NCBI RefSeq assembly: GCF_001678755.1
Contig: NZ_LZDS01000030.1
Span: 60,870-124,869, forward strand
Source: Acinetobacter gandensis
Lineage (GTDB): Bacteria > Pseudomonadota > Gammaproteobacteria > Pseudomonadales > Moraxellaceae
DNA: 64,000 nt
Direction: 5' to 3'
Each line of letters begins with the position of its first letter. Position 1 is the stretch's first letter. The translations under genes and the position numbers were made by a program. Below the pieces are notes generated by a model. The model saw only the letters and a program-made list of their open reading frames with translations. It was not told the DNA's origin and did no database searches. Of this stretch, positions 9,051 to 19,164 are shown piece after piece.

Positions 9051-11285
9051 ATGGCTGGTGGAAAGTCAACTATCATTTACACACTGACCGACGAGGCGCC
9101 ATTATTGGCGACTTACTCTCTGCTGCCGATCATTGAGACCTTTACTAAGCCTGCTGGCGTTGAAATCGTTAAACGCGACATCTCTGTAGCAGCACGCGTA
9201 CTCGCTGAATTTACAGATTACTTAAGCGACGAACAAAAGGTGCCAAATACTTTGGCAGAGCTTGGACAATTAACTCAAGATCCAAGCACAAACATCATCA
9301 AACTCCCAAATATCAGTGCTTCAGTTGGCCAATTGACTGCTTGTATTAAAGAGCTTCAATCTAAAGGCTTCGCAATTCCTGACTACCCGGAAAACCCAGC
9401 GACTGAAGAAGAAAAAGCAATCAAGGCGCGTTATAGCAAATGTTTAGGTTCTGCTGTGAACCCTGTACTTCGTGAAGGTAACTCTGACCGTCGTGCGCCT
9501 GCTGCTGTTAAAAACTACGCGAAAAAACACCCGCACTCTATGAGCGAATGGAAACAGTGGTCTCAAACTCACGTTTCTCACATGGACGAAGGTGACTTCT
9601 ACCACGGCGAAAAGTCGATGACTTTAGACCGCGCGCGTAACGTAAAAATGGAATTGATCACTAAGTCTGGTGAAACTGTTGTTCTTAAGCCAAAAGTTGC
9701 GCTTCAAGAAGGCGAAATCATCGACTCAATGTTCATGAGCAAAAAAGCGCTTTGCGACTTCTATGAAAAAGAGTTAGAAGATTGCCGCGAAGCTGGTATT
9801 TTGTTCTCTCTACACGTTAAAGCGACCATGATGAAGGTGTCTCACCCAATCGTTTTCGGTCACTGTGTGAAGATTTACTACAAAGATGCATTCGAAAAAC
9901 ACGGCAAATTGTTTGATGAGTTAGGTATTAACATCAACAACGGTATGTCTGGTCTTTACGAAAAAATTGAAACTCTTCCGACTTCTCTTCGTGAAGAAAT
10001 CATTGCTGACTTACACGCTTGCCAAGAACACCGTCCTGCGCTTGCAATGGTTGATTCTGCAAAAGGCATCACCAACTTCCACTCACCTAACGACGTAATT
10101 GTAGATGCATCTATGCCTGCAATGATCCGTGGTGGCGGTAAAATGTGGGGCGCTGACGGCAAACAGTACGACTGTAAAGCTGTAATGCCTGAATCTACTT
10201 TCGCGCGTATCTACCAAGAAATGATCAATTTCTGTAAATGGAATGGTAACTTTGATCCACGTACTATGGGTACAGTTCCTAACGTTGGTTTGATGGCGCA
10301 AAAAGCTGAAGAATACGGCTCACACGACAAAACTTTCGAAATCGCTGAAGCGGGTGTTGCAAACATCACTGACCTAGAAACTGGTGAAGTGTTGATGTCA
10401 CAAAACGTGGAAGAAGGCGATATCTGGCGTATGTGCCAAGTGAAAGACGCTCCGATCCGTGACTGGGTGAAACTTGCTGTGACTCGTGCACGCAACTCAG
10501 GCATGCCTGCGATCTTCTGGCTTGACCCGTACCGTCCACACGAAAATGAACTGATCAAGAAAGTTGAAAAATACCTGAAAGATCACGACACTGCCGGTCT
10601 TGATATCCAGATCATGTCACAAGTACGTGCAATGCGTTATACGCTTGAACGTGTTGCGCGCGGTCTAGATACCATTTCTGTAACAGGTAACATCCTACGT
10701 GACTACCTAACAGACTTGTTCCCGATTATGGAATTGGGTACTTCTGCGAAAATGCTTTCTATCGTGCCGTTAATGGCTGGTGGCGGCATGTACGAAACTG
10801 GTGCGGGTGGTTCTGCGCCTAAACACGTACAACAACTTGTAGAAGAAAACCACTTACGTTGGGATTCTTTAGGTGAGTTCTTGGCGCTTGCTGTTTCTCT
10901 AGAAGAAATGGGCATCAAAGAAGACAACGCGAAAGCTAAACTTCTTGCAAATACGCTTGATGCTGCGACTGGTAAATTGCTTGACAATGACAAGTCTCCA
11001 TCACGTCGTACTGGCGAACTTGACAACCGTGGCAGCCACTTCTACCTTGCTAAATACTGGGCTGAAGAACTTGCTGCGCAAGACGAAGATGCAGATCTTA
11101 AAGTGAAATTTGCTCCTCTTGCTCAAGCTCTTGCTGACAACGAAGAAAAAATTGTTGCAGAACTTGCTGAAGTTCAAGGTAAAGCTGCGGACATCGGTGG
11201 TTACTACGCTGTAGATACAGCGAAAGTAAATGCTGTAATGCGTCCAAGCGCAACTTTGAATGCTGCTCTTGATGCTGCTCAATAA
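9051..11285 (+). CDS. NADP-dependent isocitrate dehydrogenase, monomeric type
   Basis: A 744-residue protein matching the monomeric IDH family (about 740 residues), unrelated in overall sequence to the dimeric E. coli Icd. It oxidatively decarboxylates isocitrate to 2-oxoglutarate with NADP+. Family segments include [18 protein letters not shown] at the N terminus, LREGNSDRR (substrate-binding region), and [22 protein letters not shown] near residue 570-590. The ATG at 9051 is preceded by AGGGG with about 6 nt spacing; an in-frame extension to 8967 overlaps the predicted promoter start and lacks family similarity. Codon use is biased and G+C is higher than its neighbours (31 of 60 bases in 10501-10560), as expected for high expression. 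Many long antisense frames within it are by-products of this codon bias. Confidence 0.95.
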   Translation: MAGGKSTIIYTLTDEAPLLATYSLLPIIETFTKPAGVEIVKRDISVAARVLAEFTDYLSDEQKVPNTLAELGQLTQDPSTNIIKLPNISASVGQLTACIKELQSKGFAIPDYPENPATEEEKAIKARYSKCLGSAVNPVLREGNSDRRAPAAVKNYAKKHPHSMSEWKQWSQTHVSHMDEGDFYHGEKSMTLDRARNVKMELITKSGETVVLKPKVALQEGEIIDSMFMSKKALCDFYEKELEDCREAGILFSLHVKATMMKVSHPIVFGHCVKIYYKDAFEKHGKLFDELGININNGMSGLYEKIETLPTSLREEIIADLHACQEHRPALAMVDSAKGITNFHSPNDVIVDASMPAMIRGGGKMWGADGKQYDCKAVMPESTFARIYQEMINFCKWNGNFDPRTMGTVPNVGLMAQKAEEYGSHDKTFEIAEAGVANITDLETGEVLMSQNVEEGDIWRMCQVKDAPIRDWVKLAVTRARNSGMPAIFWLDPYRPHENELIKKVEKYLKDHDTAGLDIQIMSQVRAMRYTLERVARGLDTISVTGNILRDYLTDLFPIMELGTSAKMLSIVPLMAGGGMYETGAGGSAPKHVQQLVEENHLRWDSLGEFLALAVSLEEMGIKEDNAKAKLLANTLDAATGKLLDNDKSPSRRTGELDNRGSHFYLAKYWAEELAAQDEDADLKVKFAPLAQALADNEEKIVAELAEVQGKAADIGGYYAVDTAKVNAVMRPSATLNAALDAAQ

Positions 11286-11317
11286 GTTGATGCAAAACTA
11301 ACTTAAGTTAGTGATGT

Positions 11318-11349
11318 AAAAAAACCAGCGCTTCGGCGCTGGTTTTTTT
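11318..11349. terminator. Bidirectional intrinsic terminator after isocitrate dehydrogenase
   Basis: A-run, arms ACCAGCGC and GCGCTGGT with a TTCG tetraloop, then T-run. It is symmetrical, so it can stop both the plus-strand idh transcript and the minus-strand operon that ends at 11474. Confidence 0.9.
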
Positions 11350-11473
11350 ACAATATATATCTTTCAATTTGTATACTTGATAAAAAAATATTTTGTAGAC
11401 AAGTAACTTAAATATAGGTACTAGATTTCAACTAAAAAAAAGAGGAAACTTTCTGTTCTCATTATTTAAATTT

Positions 11474-12295
11474 CTACATATTAGAATTTTGATTTTCTTG
11501 AGTCGATGGATCTGCTTGGCTTGATGGATTTAAATTAAATTTTAGAAGGTTAAAAAATCTTTCTAAATATTCTACTCTAGCGTATCCAACATATGAATAT
11601 GCTCCAATTAAAATAATTAATGATGTCAAAACAATTGAAAGAAGTAATTTATTAAAAATAATATCACCTAAATAATTATTAACGTAAACCACAGTAAATA
11701 ATGACAAAAGAATAGAAGAGACGAACACAAACAAACCAAATAATTTATTTAAAAACGGGCTATTAATAAAAACTTTGTAAGGCATTAAAACAAAAAGAAA
11801 TAATACAGACAATAAAATATATTTATCATTTTGAGGTATTTCACCATCCAAACTTAAAAGTATTTTATCAAAAAAAATAAAAAACAAATAAAAGCAACCC
11901 ACTATAGATAGAAACCTTAATACTATTAAAAAACAATTAAAATATTTATGATTAGTCCCAACTACAGATTCCACGCAATCTTTATATAGATTATTTTCTG
12001 TACTTTTACTAAGTTTTTTGTATGTTTTTAAATTAATAAATTTTTGTGAAGCCAAAAATAAAGACAATAACTCATATAAATCCTCACATTTTTGAATATC
12101 ATTTTTTATATAAGATGGAACTTTTGACCCACCATATGCTTGTTCAAAAATATCAATTTTAGTACTGTCATTTTTTCGTTTTTTCTGAGTCTTTTTTAAA
12201 AAAAATATTTTTAAATAGAAGTTATTTGCCAAAAACACCCAAGTAATGAGTGTAAAGAAAAGTACAAAACCTAGATTAAAACTAATCGTATTCAT
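11474..12295 (-). CDS. Unknown multi-spanning membrane protein, second gene of AT-rich operon
   Basis: A 273-residue protein that I do not recognise. It has an N-terminal membrane segment (about 6-26), a lysine-rich cytosolic-type stretch (KKTQKKRKN), a hydrophilic part of about 90 residues, and four more hydrophobic segments (about 120-145, 158-175, 185-206, 213-238), then a polar tail rich in Ser, Gln and Asn. Its ATG overlaps the stop of the upstream gene as ATGA, which indicates translational coupling and a shared function. Base composition is extreme: 11761-11820 contains only 10 G+C in 60 bases, far lower than the surrounding core genes, a sign of horizontal origin. No catalytic motif was seen. 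Confidence 0.6.
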   Translation of the reverse strand: MNTISFNLGFVLFFTLITWVFLANNFYLKIFFLKKTQKKRKNDSTKIDIFEQAYGGSKVPSYIKNDIQKCEDLYELLSLFLASQKFINLKTYKKLSKSTENNLYKDCVESVVGTNHKYFNCFLIVLRFLSIVGCFYLFFIFFDKILLSLDGEIPQNDKYILLSVLFLFVLMPYKVFINSPFLNKLFGLFVFVSSILLSLFTVVYVNNYLGDIIFNKLLLSIVLTSLIILIGAYSYVGYARVEYLERFFNLLKFNLNPSSQADPSTQENQNSNM

Positions 12296-13257
12296 TCTGC
12301 ATCACCTTTTCCATTTTTTGCTTTTACCATTTCAGCACTCGCACGTACTAACTCAGTTCCTGCAGATAATTGATCCTGAACCAAATCACCAATCTTATCA
12401 TTTTGGGTTTGATCAATATTATTTCCAAAGTACCGTAGTGCAAGTTCTTTGGTGATTTCTTGCTGGTCAGATTTTTCTAATGACCTTATAAATAGTGGGT
12501 AAGCATTGATTTCAACATGAGTTTGATACGCTTTTTCATGCAGTTTTTTTGCATGTGCAGCTCGGCGTAAAAATAATGTACAGAGTGTGATACCTACAGC
12601 CAAAATCAAAAACTTGACAGATATAAATACAGCCCAATTAATATCAACTATAGGTATATTAAAAGCATAAGCAATAGATAAAATTGTACAACAAACTGTA
12701 ATGAACAATGTATTTCTAAAATGCTCATTATTAAGTTCATATTCTTCTTCGTATTTTTCAGATAGTTCTACAAAAAATTTATCTGTAGCATTTGATTCAA
12801 TTGCAAGTTTAGCAGCTTCTACACTTTGTATTTTTTCTTTTAATTCAGATATAGCATCCGATATTATTTTATTATTTCTTTGATATATATTCTTATATAA
12901 TGATACATATGTATTTGCTTCTTTATAAATATTATTTAACTCATCTAAATATGAATTAATTAAATCAATTTTGCCATGCAATATTCCTTTATTTCTATCA
13001 AATAAATCAGTATAAGAACCCAAATTTATAGATCTAGTTAATAATGGTATATATAGACCATCATTTCTAAGAAGATTTAGATCTTCCTTAATCGTAGTAC
13101 TTAAAAAATAACGCAAACTATCACGCAATTCGATAGCCTTATTAAGCGTAGGTGCAATACCCTCATCTGTCATAGATGATGATGAAATTAAATCACTTAC
13201 AAAATCTAAGTTTTCATGAAGATATTCAATAATTACATTTGAAGGCTCAGATTCCAA
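12292..13257 (-). CDS. Unknown helical protein with two membrane segments, first gene of AT-rich operon
   Basis: A 321-residue protein. The first 185 residues are hydrophilic and strongly helical with coiled-coil character (about 90-180). Two membrane segments follow (about 186-206 and 212-232), then a charged linker RRAAHAKKLHEKAYQ and a helical C-terminal domain of about 75 residues. The start is a TTG at 13257, supported by AAGGTG with 6 nt spacing; the first ATG would be only at residue 29. The overall plan (helical domain, 2TM, short helical tail) recurs in uncharacterised membrane proteins of bacterial accessory regions, but I cannot name a family. It is coupled to the gene at 11474-12295 and lies just downstream of tRNA-Leu, transcribed in the same direction. 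Confidence 0.6.
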   Translation of the reverse strand: MESEPSNVIIEYLHENLDFVSDLISSSSMTDEGIAPTLNKAIELRDSLRYFLSTTIKEDLNLLRNDGLYIPLLTRSINLGSYTDLFDRNKGILHGKIDLINSYLDELNNIYKEANTYVSLYKNIYQRNNKIISDAISELKEKIQSVEAAKLAIESNATDKFFVELSEKYEEEYELNNEHFRNTLFITVCCTILSIAYAFNIPIVDINWAVFISVKFLILAVGITLCTLFLRRAAHAKKLHEKAYQTHVEINAYPLFIRSLEKSDQQEITKELALRYFGNNIDQTQNDKIGDLVQDQLSAGTELVRASAEMVKAKNGKGDAE

Positions 13258-13454
13258 TTTTTACACCTTTAATTTTTTATAAATTCTATCAACTAAAAAA
13301 CCTTGCATTAAAAAGAACCACTATATTTAAAACTCAGAGTAGCCATGATATCCCCTTCAAAATATGTTATTACTTTCTATTAAGTGATTTATATCAACGA
13401 TACTAAAGAACTTACATAATTTTTTCATTATTTATTAAAAGATAATTACAGACA

Positions 13455-13487
13455 ATAAAAAACCCCAAGTCTTAATAAGCTTGGGGT
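13455..13487 (-). terminator. Intrinsic terminator of tRNA-Leu
   Basis: Arms ACCCCAAG (13462-13469) and CTTGGGGT (13480-13487) with a 10-nt loop; read on the minus strand it is followed by TTTTTT. It ends the tRNA-Leu transcript and separates it from the operon at 11474-13257. Confidence 0.85.
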
Positions 13488-13499
13488 CTTTTAGAATTT

Positions 13500-13586
13500 T
13501 GGTCCCGAGGGTCGGACTCGAACCGACACATCATCTCTGATAGTGGATTTTGAATCCACCGCGTCTACCAATTTCACCACCTCGGG
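13500..13586 (-). tRNA. tRNA-Leu (anticodon CAA)
   Basis: An 87-nt class II tRNA. The acceptor stem CCCGAGG pairs with CCTCGGG and is followed by discriminator A and an encoded CCA. The anticodon stem GTGGA/TCCAC encloses loop TTCAAAA with anticodon CAA, reading UUG. A long variable arm and T-arm GTCGG/CCGAC are visible, typical of leucine tRNA. A strong promoter and a terminator flank it, so it is a single-tRNA transcription unit. Confidence 0.95.
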
Positions 13587-13601
13587 TAGGTGTTGAAACG
13601 T

Positions 13602-13629
13602 ATAATAAACTTTTTCAGAGACTTGTCAA
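13602..13629 (-). promoter_or_regulatory. Promoter of tRNA-Leu(CAA)
   Basis: On the minus strand, a perfect -35 TTGACA (13624-13629) and -10 TATTAT (13602-13607) are 16 bp apart, about 15 bp before the tRNA 5' end. A strong sigma-70 promoter is expected for a tRNA. Confidence 0.8.
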
Positions 13630-13765
13630 CGCAAGAAATTCCCAATTGATTAAAAATAAAGCGTACAGGTTTTTTTCGATGGATAATCCATCAATTTCAA
13701 CGTTAAAACCCAAAAAAGTTTATACTAAGCCAAATTTCTTTTGCTTCTTTATCAGATTTCTTGAC

Positions 13766-14806
13766 ATGCAACTCTCTGACTTTAATTTCAATCTTCCCGA
13801 TGAACTCATAGCCCGCTACCCGCTTGAAACACGAAGTGCGTCTCGCCTGCTACACCTTGATCGCCAAGGCCAATATCATGATCAACATTTCACAGATATT
13901 TTAGACCTGCTTGAACCGGGTGATTTATTGGTATTGAACGATACCAAAGTGATGAAAGCACGCCTCAAAGGTAAACGTGCAACAGGTGGTGCAATTGAAG
14001 TTCTTGTTGAGCGAATTTTAGACCCACAAACAGCACATTGCCACATAAAAGCCAGTAATACACCCAAAGAAGGTGCTGAACTGTTTATTGGCCCAGATGA
14101 AGTCAAAGTTACAGTAAAAGGTCGTCATGAAAACTTATTCGTAGTTGAGTTTTCACAACCTATTTTACAAGTTTTGGATTTGTATGGTGCATTGCCTATT
14201 CCACCTTATTTTAACCGTGAAGCTGAAAGTATTGATACTGAACGCTACCAAACTGTATTTAACGACCCAACAAAATTAGCATCTGTAGCTGCGCCAACTG
14301 CAAGTTTGCATTTTGATGAAGCACTACTAGAAAAATTAGCCGCAAAAGGCATTAACAAAACATTTGTGACCCTACACGTAGGTGCTGGAACGTTCTTGCC
14401 TGTACGTACCAATGACATTGAAAATCATATCATGCACAGCGAATGGTGTGATGTATCAGAAGATTCAATGGCTTTAATTCGCGAGACCAAAGCTCGTGGC
14501 AATAAAGTCATTGCAGTCGGCACCACTGCGACTCGTGCAACAGAAAGCGCGGCGCAAGCGAATGGTGGCGAATTAAAAGCATGGACAGGTGATACTCAAA
14601 TCTTTATCTATCCAGGATATGAATTCAAAGTGGTCGACCGCTTAATCACTAACTTCCACCTTCCAGAATCTACTCTTTTAATGTTGGTTTCTGCCCTTTC
14701 AAATCGCGACAATATTTTAAATGCGTATCACCATGCGGTTGAAAGTAAATATCGTTTCTTCAGTTATGGTGATGCCATGCTGATTGATAATATCAACGTA
14801 AAATAA
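13766..14806 (+). CDS. queA: S-adenosylmethionine:tRNA ribosyltransferase-isomerase
   Basis: A 346-residue protein that moves and rearranges the ribosyl part of SAM onto preQ1 in tRNA to give epoxyqueuosine, the step after Tgt in queuosine synthesis. Family motifs are the N-terminal [30 protein letters not shown], the central [13 protein letters not shown] and the C-terminal [14 protein letters not shown]. The start at 13766 matches the usual QueA N terminus; the frame extends upstream to 13550, but that part overlaps tRNA-Leu and is not coding. The ribosome-binding site is weak. The genus places three other genes between queA and tgt, which are adjacent in E. coli. Confidence 0.95.
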   Translation: MQLSDFNFNLPDELIARYPLETRSASRLLHLDRQGQYHDQHFTDILDLLEPGDLLVLNDTKVMKARLKGKRATGGAIEVLVERILDPQTAHCHIKASNTPKEGAELFIGPDEVKVTVKGRHENLFVVEFSQPILQVLDLYGALPIPPYFNREAESIDTERYQTVFNDPTKLASVAAPTASLHFDEALLEKLAAKGINKTFVTLHVGAGTFLPVRTNDIENHIMHSEWCDVSEDSMALIRETKARGNKVIAVGTTATRATESAAQANGGELKAWTGDTQIFIYPGYEFKVVDRLITNFHLPESTLLMLVSALSNRDNILNAYHHAVESKYRFFSYGDAMLIDNINVK

Positions 14807-14828
14807 TTCGCTTATAGAAGCCACGCCC

Positions 14829-15857
14829 ATGCCGATTGATACTGTGAAACATTCCATCCACATTCGTCGTAAGAAAAATGAAGTGGTTTTTCGCAATATT
14901 GCTCGGTTATGGGATATTGGTCGTAACGCTGAAACACAGCAAGACATCCTTGATGGATTGCATCCTTGGAATGCACCTATCACACTCAAATTTGAAAATT
15001 TATTGCCCTTAGCTTTAGGGTTTATAGGCGCCTGCTTTGCCCTATTTATTGTGATACAACCTGACCACGCTTGGGCACAACTTTGCTTTGTAGCGGGCTT
15101 AATCATGCTGTTTTGGGCATATATCAGTTATGAAAAAGATGATCCGCTTGAAGATGTCATTGAATACTTAGAAACGCAATGTATCGCCAAAAAATATCAC
15201 TTGGCCTTCAATCAACAACCTCAACATATTTCCATTCAACTGAATCATTTGCAGTTTCTTGGTCATCTCAAACGTATGTTTCCAGTATTTAATCAAGGTA
15301 GCTTGTCCAATGAGATTAGCTCTTATGCAAGTACCGTCTGGGAAGATGAAAATCAGCAGCAACATCAGGTGATGGTATTTCAATATCACTATGTCCATGA
15401 AATCCGTGTGCGTGATAAAGATGGTGATGAAGTTAAAGTCAAAGAAATTCACAAAGACCTTTGGGGCGTTTTTGTGTTTGATGTCGCTATTCACGGGCTA
15501 GCTGTTTCAGCTTCAGGTAAAGATTATGCTTATCCATACAGCTTTCCATGGCATAGCAGCGATATACAAACCAATCGTAAATTAAAGTTCTTTTGCAGCG
15601 ATGAATTGGCGTCGGCAAAGCTACTCACACCAAGCTTTGTACTGAAACTTTCGGATTTTTTTCAGCAACGACAAGGTGACCTGCTATTTCATCCGAACAA
15701 TCAAATAATGTGCTATCTTGGTTCTCAAGATTTATTTAAAGTCAGCAGCAAAGCCAAACAGATAAACGACGTTTCGGCTTTACGTGGACATTTAAGAACT
15801 TTTAAATTGGTTGCATTAGAAAACTTAAAAAGCGACCTGATACAATTTTTAAAGTGA
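14829..15857 (+). CDS. DUF3137-like membrane protein
   Basis: A 342-residue protein with two closely spaced membrane segments (about residues 57-77 and 80-98) and a C-terminal soluble domain of about 230 residues with FHPNNQIMCYLG near the end. This arrangement, and the LemA-family gene 66 bp downstream, fit the DUF3137 family, which is often encoded beside LemA. The function is unknown; LemA/DUF3137 pairs are suspected to act at the envelope. It begins 22 bp after queA, so it is probably read from the queA promoter. Confidence 0.6.
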   Translation: MPIDTVKHSIHIRRKKNEVVFRNIARLWDIGRNAETQQDILDGLHPWNAPITLKFENLLPLALGFIGACFALFIVIQPDHAWAQLCFVAGLIMLFWAYISYEKDDPLEDVIEYLETQCIAKKYHLAFNQQPQHISIQLNHLQFLGHLKRMFPVFNQGSLSNEISSYASTVWEDENQQQHQVMVFQYHYVHEIRVRDKDGDEVKVKEIHKDLWGVFVFDVAIHGLAVSASGKDYAYPYSFPWHSSDIQTNRKLKFFCSDELASAKLLTPSFVLKLSDFFQQRQGDLLFHPNNQIMCYLGSQDLFKVSSKAKQINDVSALRGHLRTFKLVALENLKSDLIQFLK

Positions 15858-15923
15858 TCATGTTTTAGAACTTTAAAAATGATTAACGATATTAATGACC
15901 TTTTATCTTGAGGATAAAATTTT

Positions 15924-16490
15924 ATGGGGCTTTTGATTTTTTTATTGCTAATTGTTGCGCTGATAATTGGGGCAATCATCATTCGCAATAATATTGTCCG
16001 CCATCACAATGCAACTATTCGCGCATGGTCTGATGTTGCCAGTTATGAACGGCAAAAAATTAAAATTTTGGATGGATTACAACCGCTTGTTGAACAGTAT
16101 TCCAGTTTCGAACAAGGCACTTTGGCAAAAGTCACAGAGCTACGTCAGAACATCATGAATTTGAACATCAATTCTACCGATGTCTCACAGCTACAGCATA
16201 TTGAGGCTTTAAACAAAGAGCTTATGCGCAGCTTAAATGTTGTGGTTGAAAATTATCCTGAGCTTAAAGCCAATGAAATTTATCTAAAAATGATGAATGA
16301 AATTGAAGAGCAAAATGAAAATGTCGGTGCCGCAATTACCATCTTTAACCGCAATGTAGAGTTGTTCAATAACCATATTCAGATTTTTCCGAATAATATT
16401 ATTAACACCTTGTTATTAAGTAAAAAAGCGATTCGCCCTTTCCGCGACCAAGCTGCAAGTCAAAGCTTTGATTACCGTCCAAACTTTTAA
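15924..16490 (+). CDS. LemA family protein
   Basis: A 188-residue protein with an N-terminal membrane anchor (about 3-22) whose first charged residues follow as RNNIVRHHN, then a long helical region. LemA features are the N-terminal anchor followed by W-x-D/ER-x-K (ARAWSDVASYERQKIKILDGL-like region around residues 34-52) and repeated amphipathic helices. LemA proteins are membrane-anchored four-helix bundles with the bulk outside the cytoplasm or at the membrane face; their molecular role is not settled. AGGA lies 10 nt before the ATG. It is paired with the DUF3137-like gene upstream. Confidence 0.8.
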   Translation: MGLLIFLLLIVALIIGAIIIRNNIVRHHNATIRAWSDVASYERQKIKILDGLQPLVEQYSSFEQGTLAKVTELRQNIMNLNINSTDVSQLQHIEALNKELMRSLNVVVENYPELKANEIYLKMMNEIEEQNENVGAAITIFNRNVELFNNHIQIFPNNIINTLLLSKKAIRPFRDQAASQSFDYRPNF

Positions 16491-16570
16491 GTTTGGGCAG
16501 TAATAAAAAATATTAAAAAAATAATGATGAGGTGGTTAGCACCTCCATATACAAAGAATGAAAATAAAAT

Positions 16571-17416
16571 ATGCAAAACCAAACGATATACAAAGATGCG
16601 TTCGTCGCAGCATTTATGAATCTGTACCAACTGTATCAGACGGATCAAATCTATGCTTGCGCACTAGTTTTGAATAAATTCTTATTGATTGATAATTTAG
16701 CCATTTCTACACAGCGCAGTATTTTTGCCGAAGATGAAGATAGCGCTCAGTATCTTGCGGAAAATGACCGTTGGAATACTTCAAAGTGGCGATATCGCGC
16801 AACACCTATGCTTGAAAATAGCTCGAATCAGACCAAATCCATATTGTCTGACCATTTGAAGACGCCATACATGATTGATTCAGCCATACAACACGCACAT
16901 TCAATCACACAGCAAAACAATCTAGCGATGCTGTTAAGTGCATTTCAGCAAGTTATAATCACATTAAAAAAGAATTTTGCCATCGAAGTAGAGCGTATTT
17001 TATTTTTTATCAGCCTACCGACACAGCCTGAAATCGAAATTTCTTCTGCACGCTATCTGAATACAACATCCCCATTGCTGCAAAACTTTTTAGATTCAAA
17101 ACAACAATCCAATATCAACAGTTTGCCCAAACGTATGAAACTGACGCAAAGCGATAAAGATATGCTGATCGATTTAGCGCAAATTATCGAAATTCAGCCC
17201 TACCACTATTTGCAAGTTGCAAATGACGCTTATTTACTGACGCTAGACCGAAACTACCATGCAACCAATCCTTACATTCAAAAACTAATCGAAAGCATTG
17301 TTGCGATGACGTCAGCCCCTGATGGAACATTTGCAATGGAAAAGGATGAAATTTTACAAAGGATTAATCAGTTCTATCACAATGCCGAAGTTTCAACCGA
17401 TGCCCTATTGAATTAA
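16571..17416 (+). CDS. Unknown cytosolic protein (possibly DUF4303-like)
   Basis: A 281-residue protein with no signal peptide or membrane segment. The N-terminal part (YACALVLNKF, then NDRWNTSKWRY near residue 75-85) is reminiscent of the DUF4303 family, but the match is too weak to assign. It is the third gene of the LemA-containing block between queA and tgt and is separated from LemA by 80 bp. No catalytic motif was recognised. It may act with its two neighbours, which is an inference from conserved order only. Confidence 0.5.
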   Translation: MQNQTIYKDAFVAAFMNLYQLYQTDQIYACALVLNKFLLIDNLAISTQRSIFAEDEDSAQYLAENDRWNTSKWRYRATPMLENSSNQTKSILSDHLKTPYMIDSAIQHAHSITQQNNLAMLLSAFQQVIITLKKNFAIEVERILFFISLPTQPEIEISSARYLNTTSPLLQNFLDSKQQSNINSLPKRMKLTQSDKDMLIDLAQIIEIQPYHYLQVANDAYLLTLDRNYHATNPYIQKLIESIVAMTSAPDGTFAMEKDEILQRINQFYHNAEVSTDALLN

Positions 17417-17471
17417 ACATCCAATAAATTTACAGACATAACACCCGACAATGCTAGCGTTTAACAGCAGA

Positions 17472-18675
<1,204 letters not shown>

Positions 18676-18780
18676 TTCTTTCAGTATTTGCGCTGAAGAA
18701 AAAGACAAGGTAAATTGCTGAACAAGTCCAATTTACTTATCAATAATTTGATAACCAGTTTTTTAGTTTAGGAAAATAAA

Positions 18781-19110
18781 ATGAGCCTTTTTATTTCTAC
18801 TGCTCACGCAGCAGGTGAAGCTGCACAGCAACCAAGCATGATGGCAAACCTGTTGATGATTGCTGTATTCGTGGCGATTTTCTACTTTTTGATTTGGCGT
18901 CCTCAATCAAAACGTGCAAAAGAACATCGCGCACTTGTTGACAGCCTTGGCGTTGGCAGTGAAGTTGTTTTTGCGGGCGGTTTAATGGGTAAAATCACAA
19001 AAATTGAAGGTGATTTTGCAGTCGTTGAACTGAACCGTGGCGTAGAAGTAAAAGTACAACGCGCAAGTGTGATTTCAGTTCTTCCTGAAGGCACGCTCAA
19101 TAACCTTTAA
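18781..19110 (+). CDS. yajC: Preprotein translocase accessory subunit YajC
   Basis: A 109-residue protein with a single membrane segment (about 20-41) followed by FLIWRPQSKRAKEH, the family signature, and a short cytosolic domain. It associates with SecDF and SecYEG in the inner membrane. AGGAAA precedes the ATG. A terminator-like hairpin lies between it and secD. Confidence 0.95.
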   Translation: MSLFISTAHAAGEAAQQPSMMANLLMIAVFVAIFYFLIWRPQSKRAKEHRALVDSLGVGSEVVFAGGLMGKITKIEGDFAVVELNRGVEVKVQRASVISVLPEGTLNNL

Positions 19111-19117
19111 TCAAAAA

Positions 19118-19147
19118 ATAAGTCGTGCACTCGCACGACTTTTTTCA
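19118..19147 (+). terminator. Terminator-like hairpin between yajC and secD
   Basis: Arms AGTCGTGC (19121-19128) and GCACGACT (19133-19140) with a 4-nt loop, followed by T-run. No promoter is obvious before secD, which begins 18 bp after the T-run, so this probably reduces rather than abolishes read-through into secDF. Confidence 0.75.
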
Positions 19148-19164
19148 TTTTAAGAAGAAAACGA

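Noticed and set aside
9956..11295. Several long minus-strand frames inside the isocitrate dehydrogenase gene
   Set aside because: They are antisense to a highly expressed, codon-biased gene. They have no ribosome-binding site or family similarity.
13550..13765. Upstream extension of the queA frame
   Set aside because: It overlaps tRNA-Leu and its promoter and is not similar to QueA.
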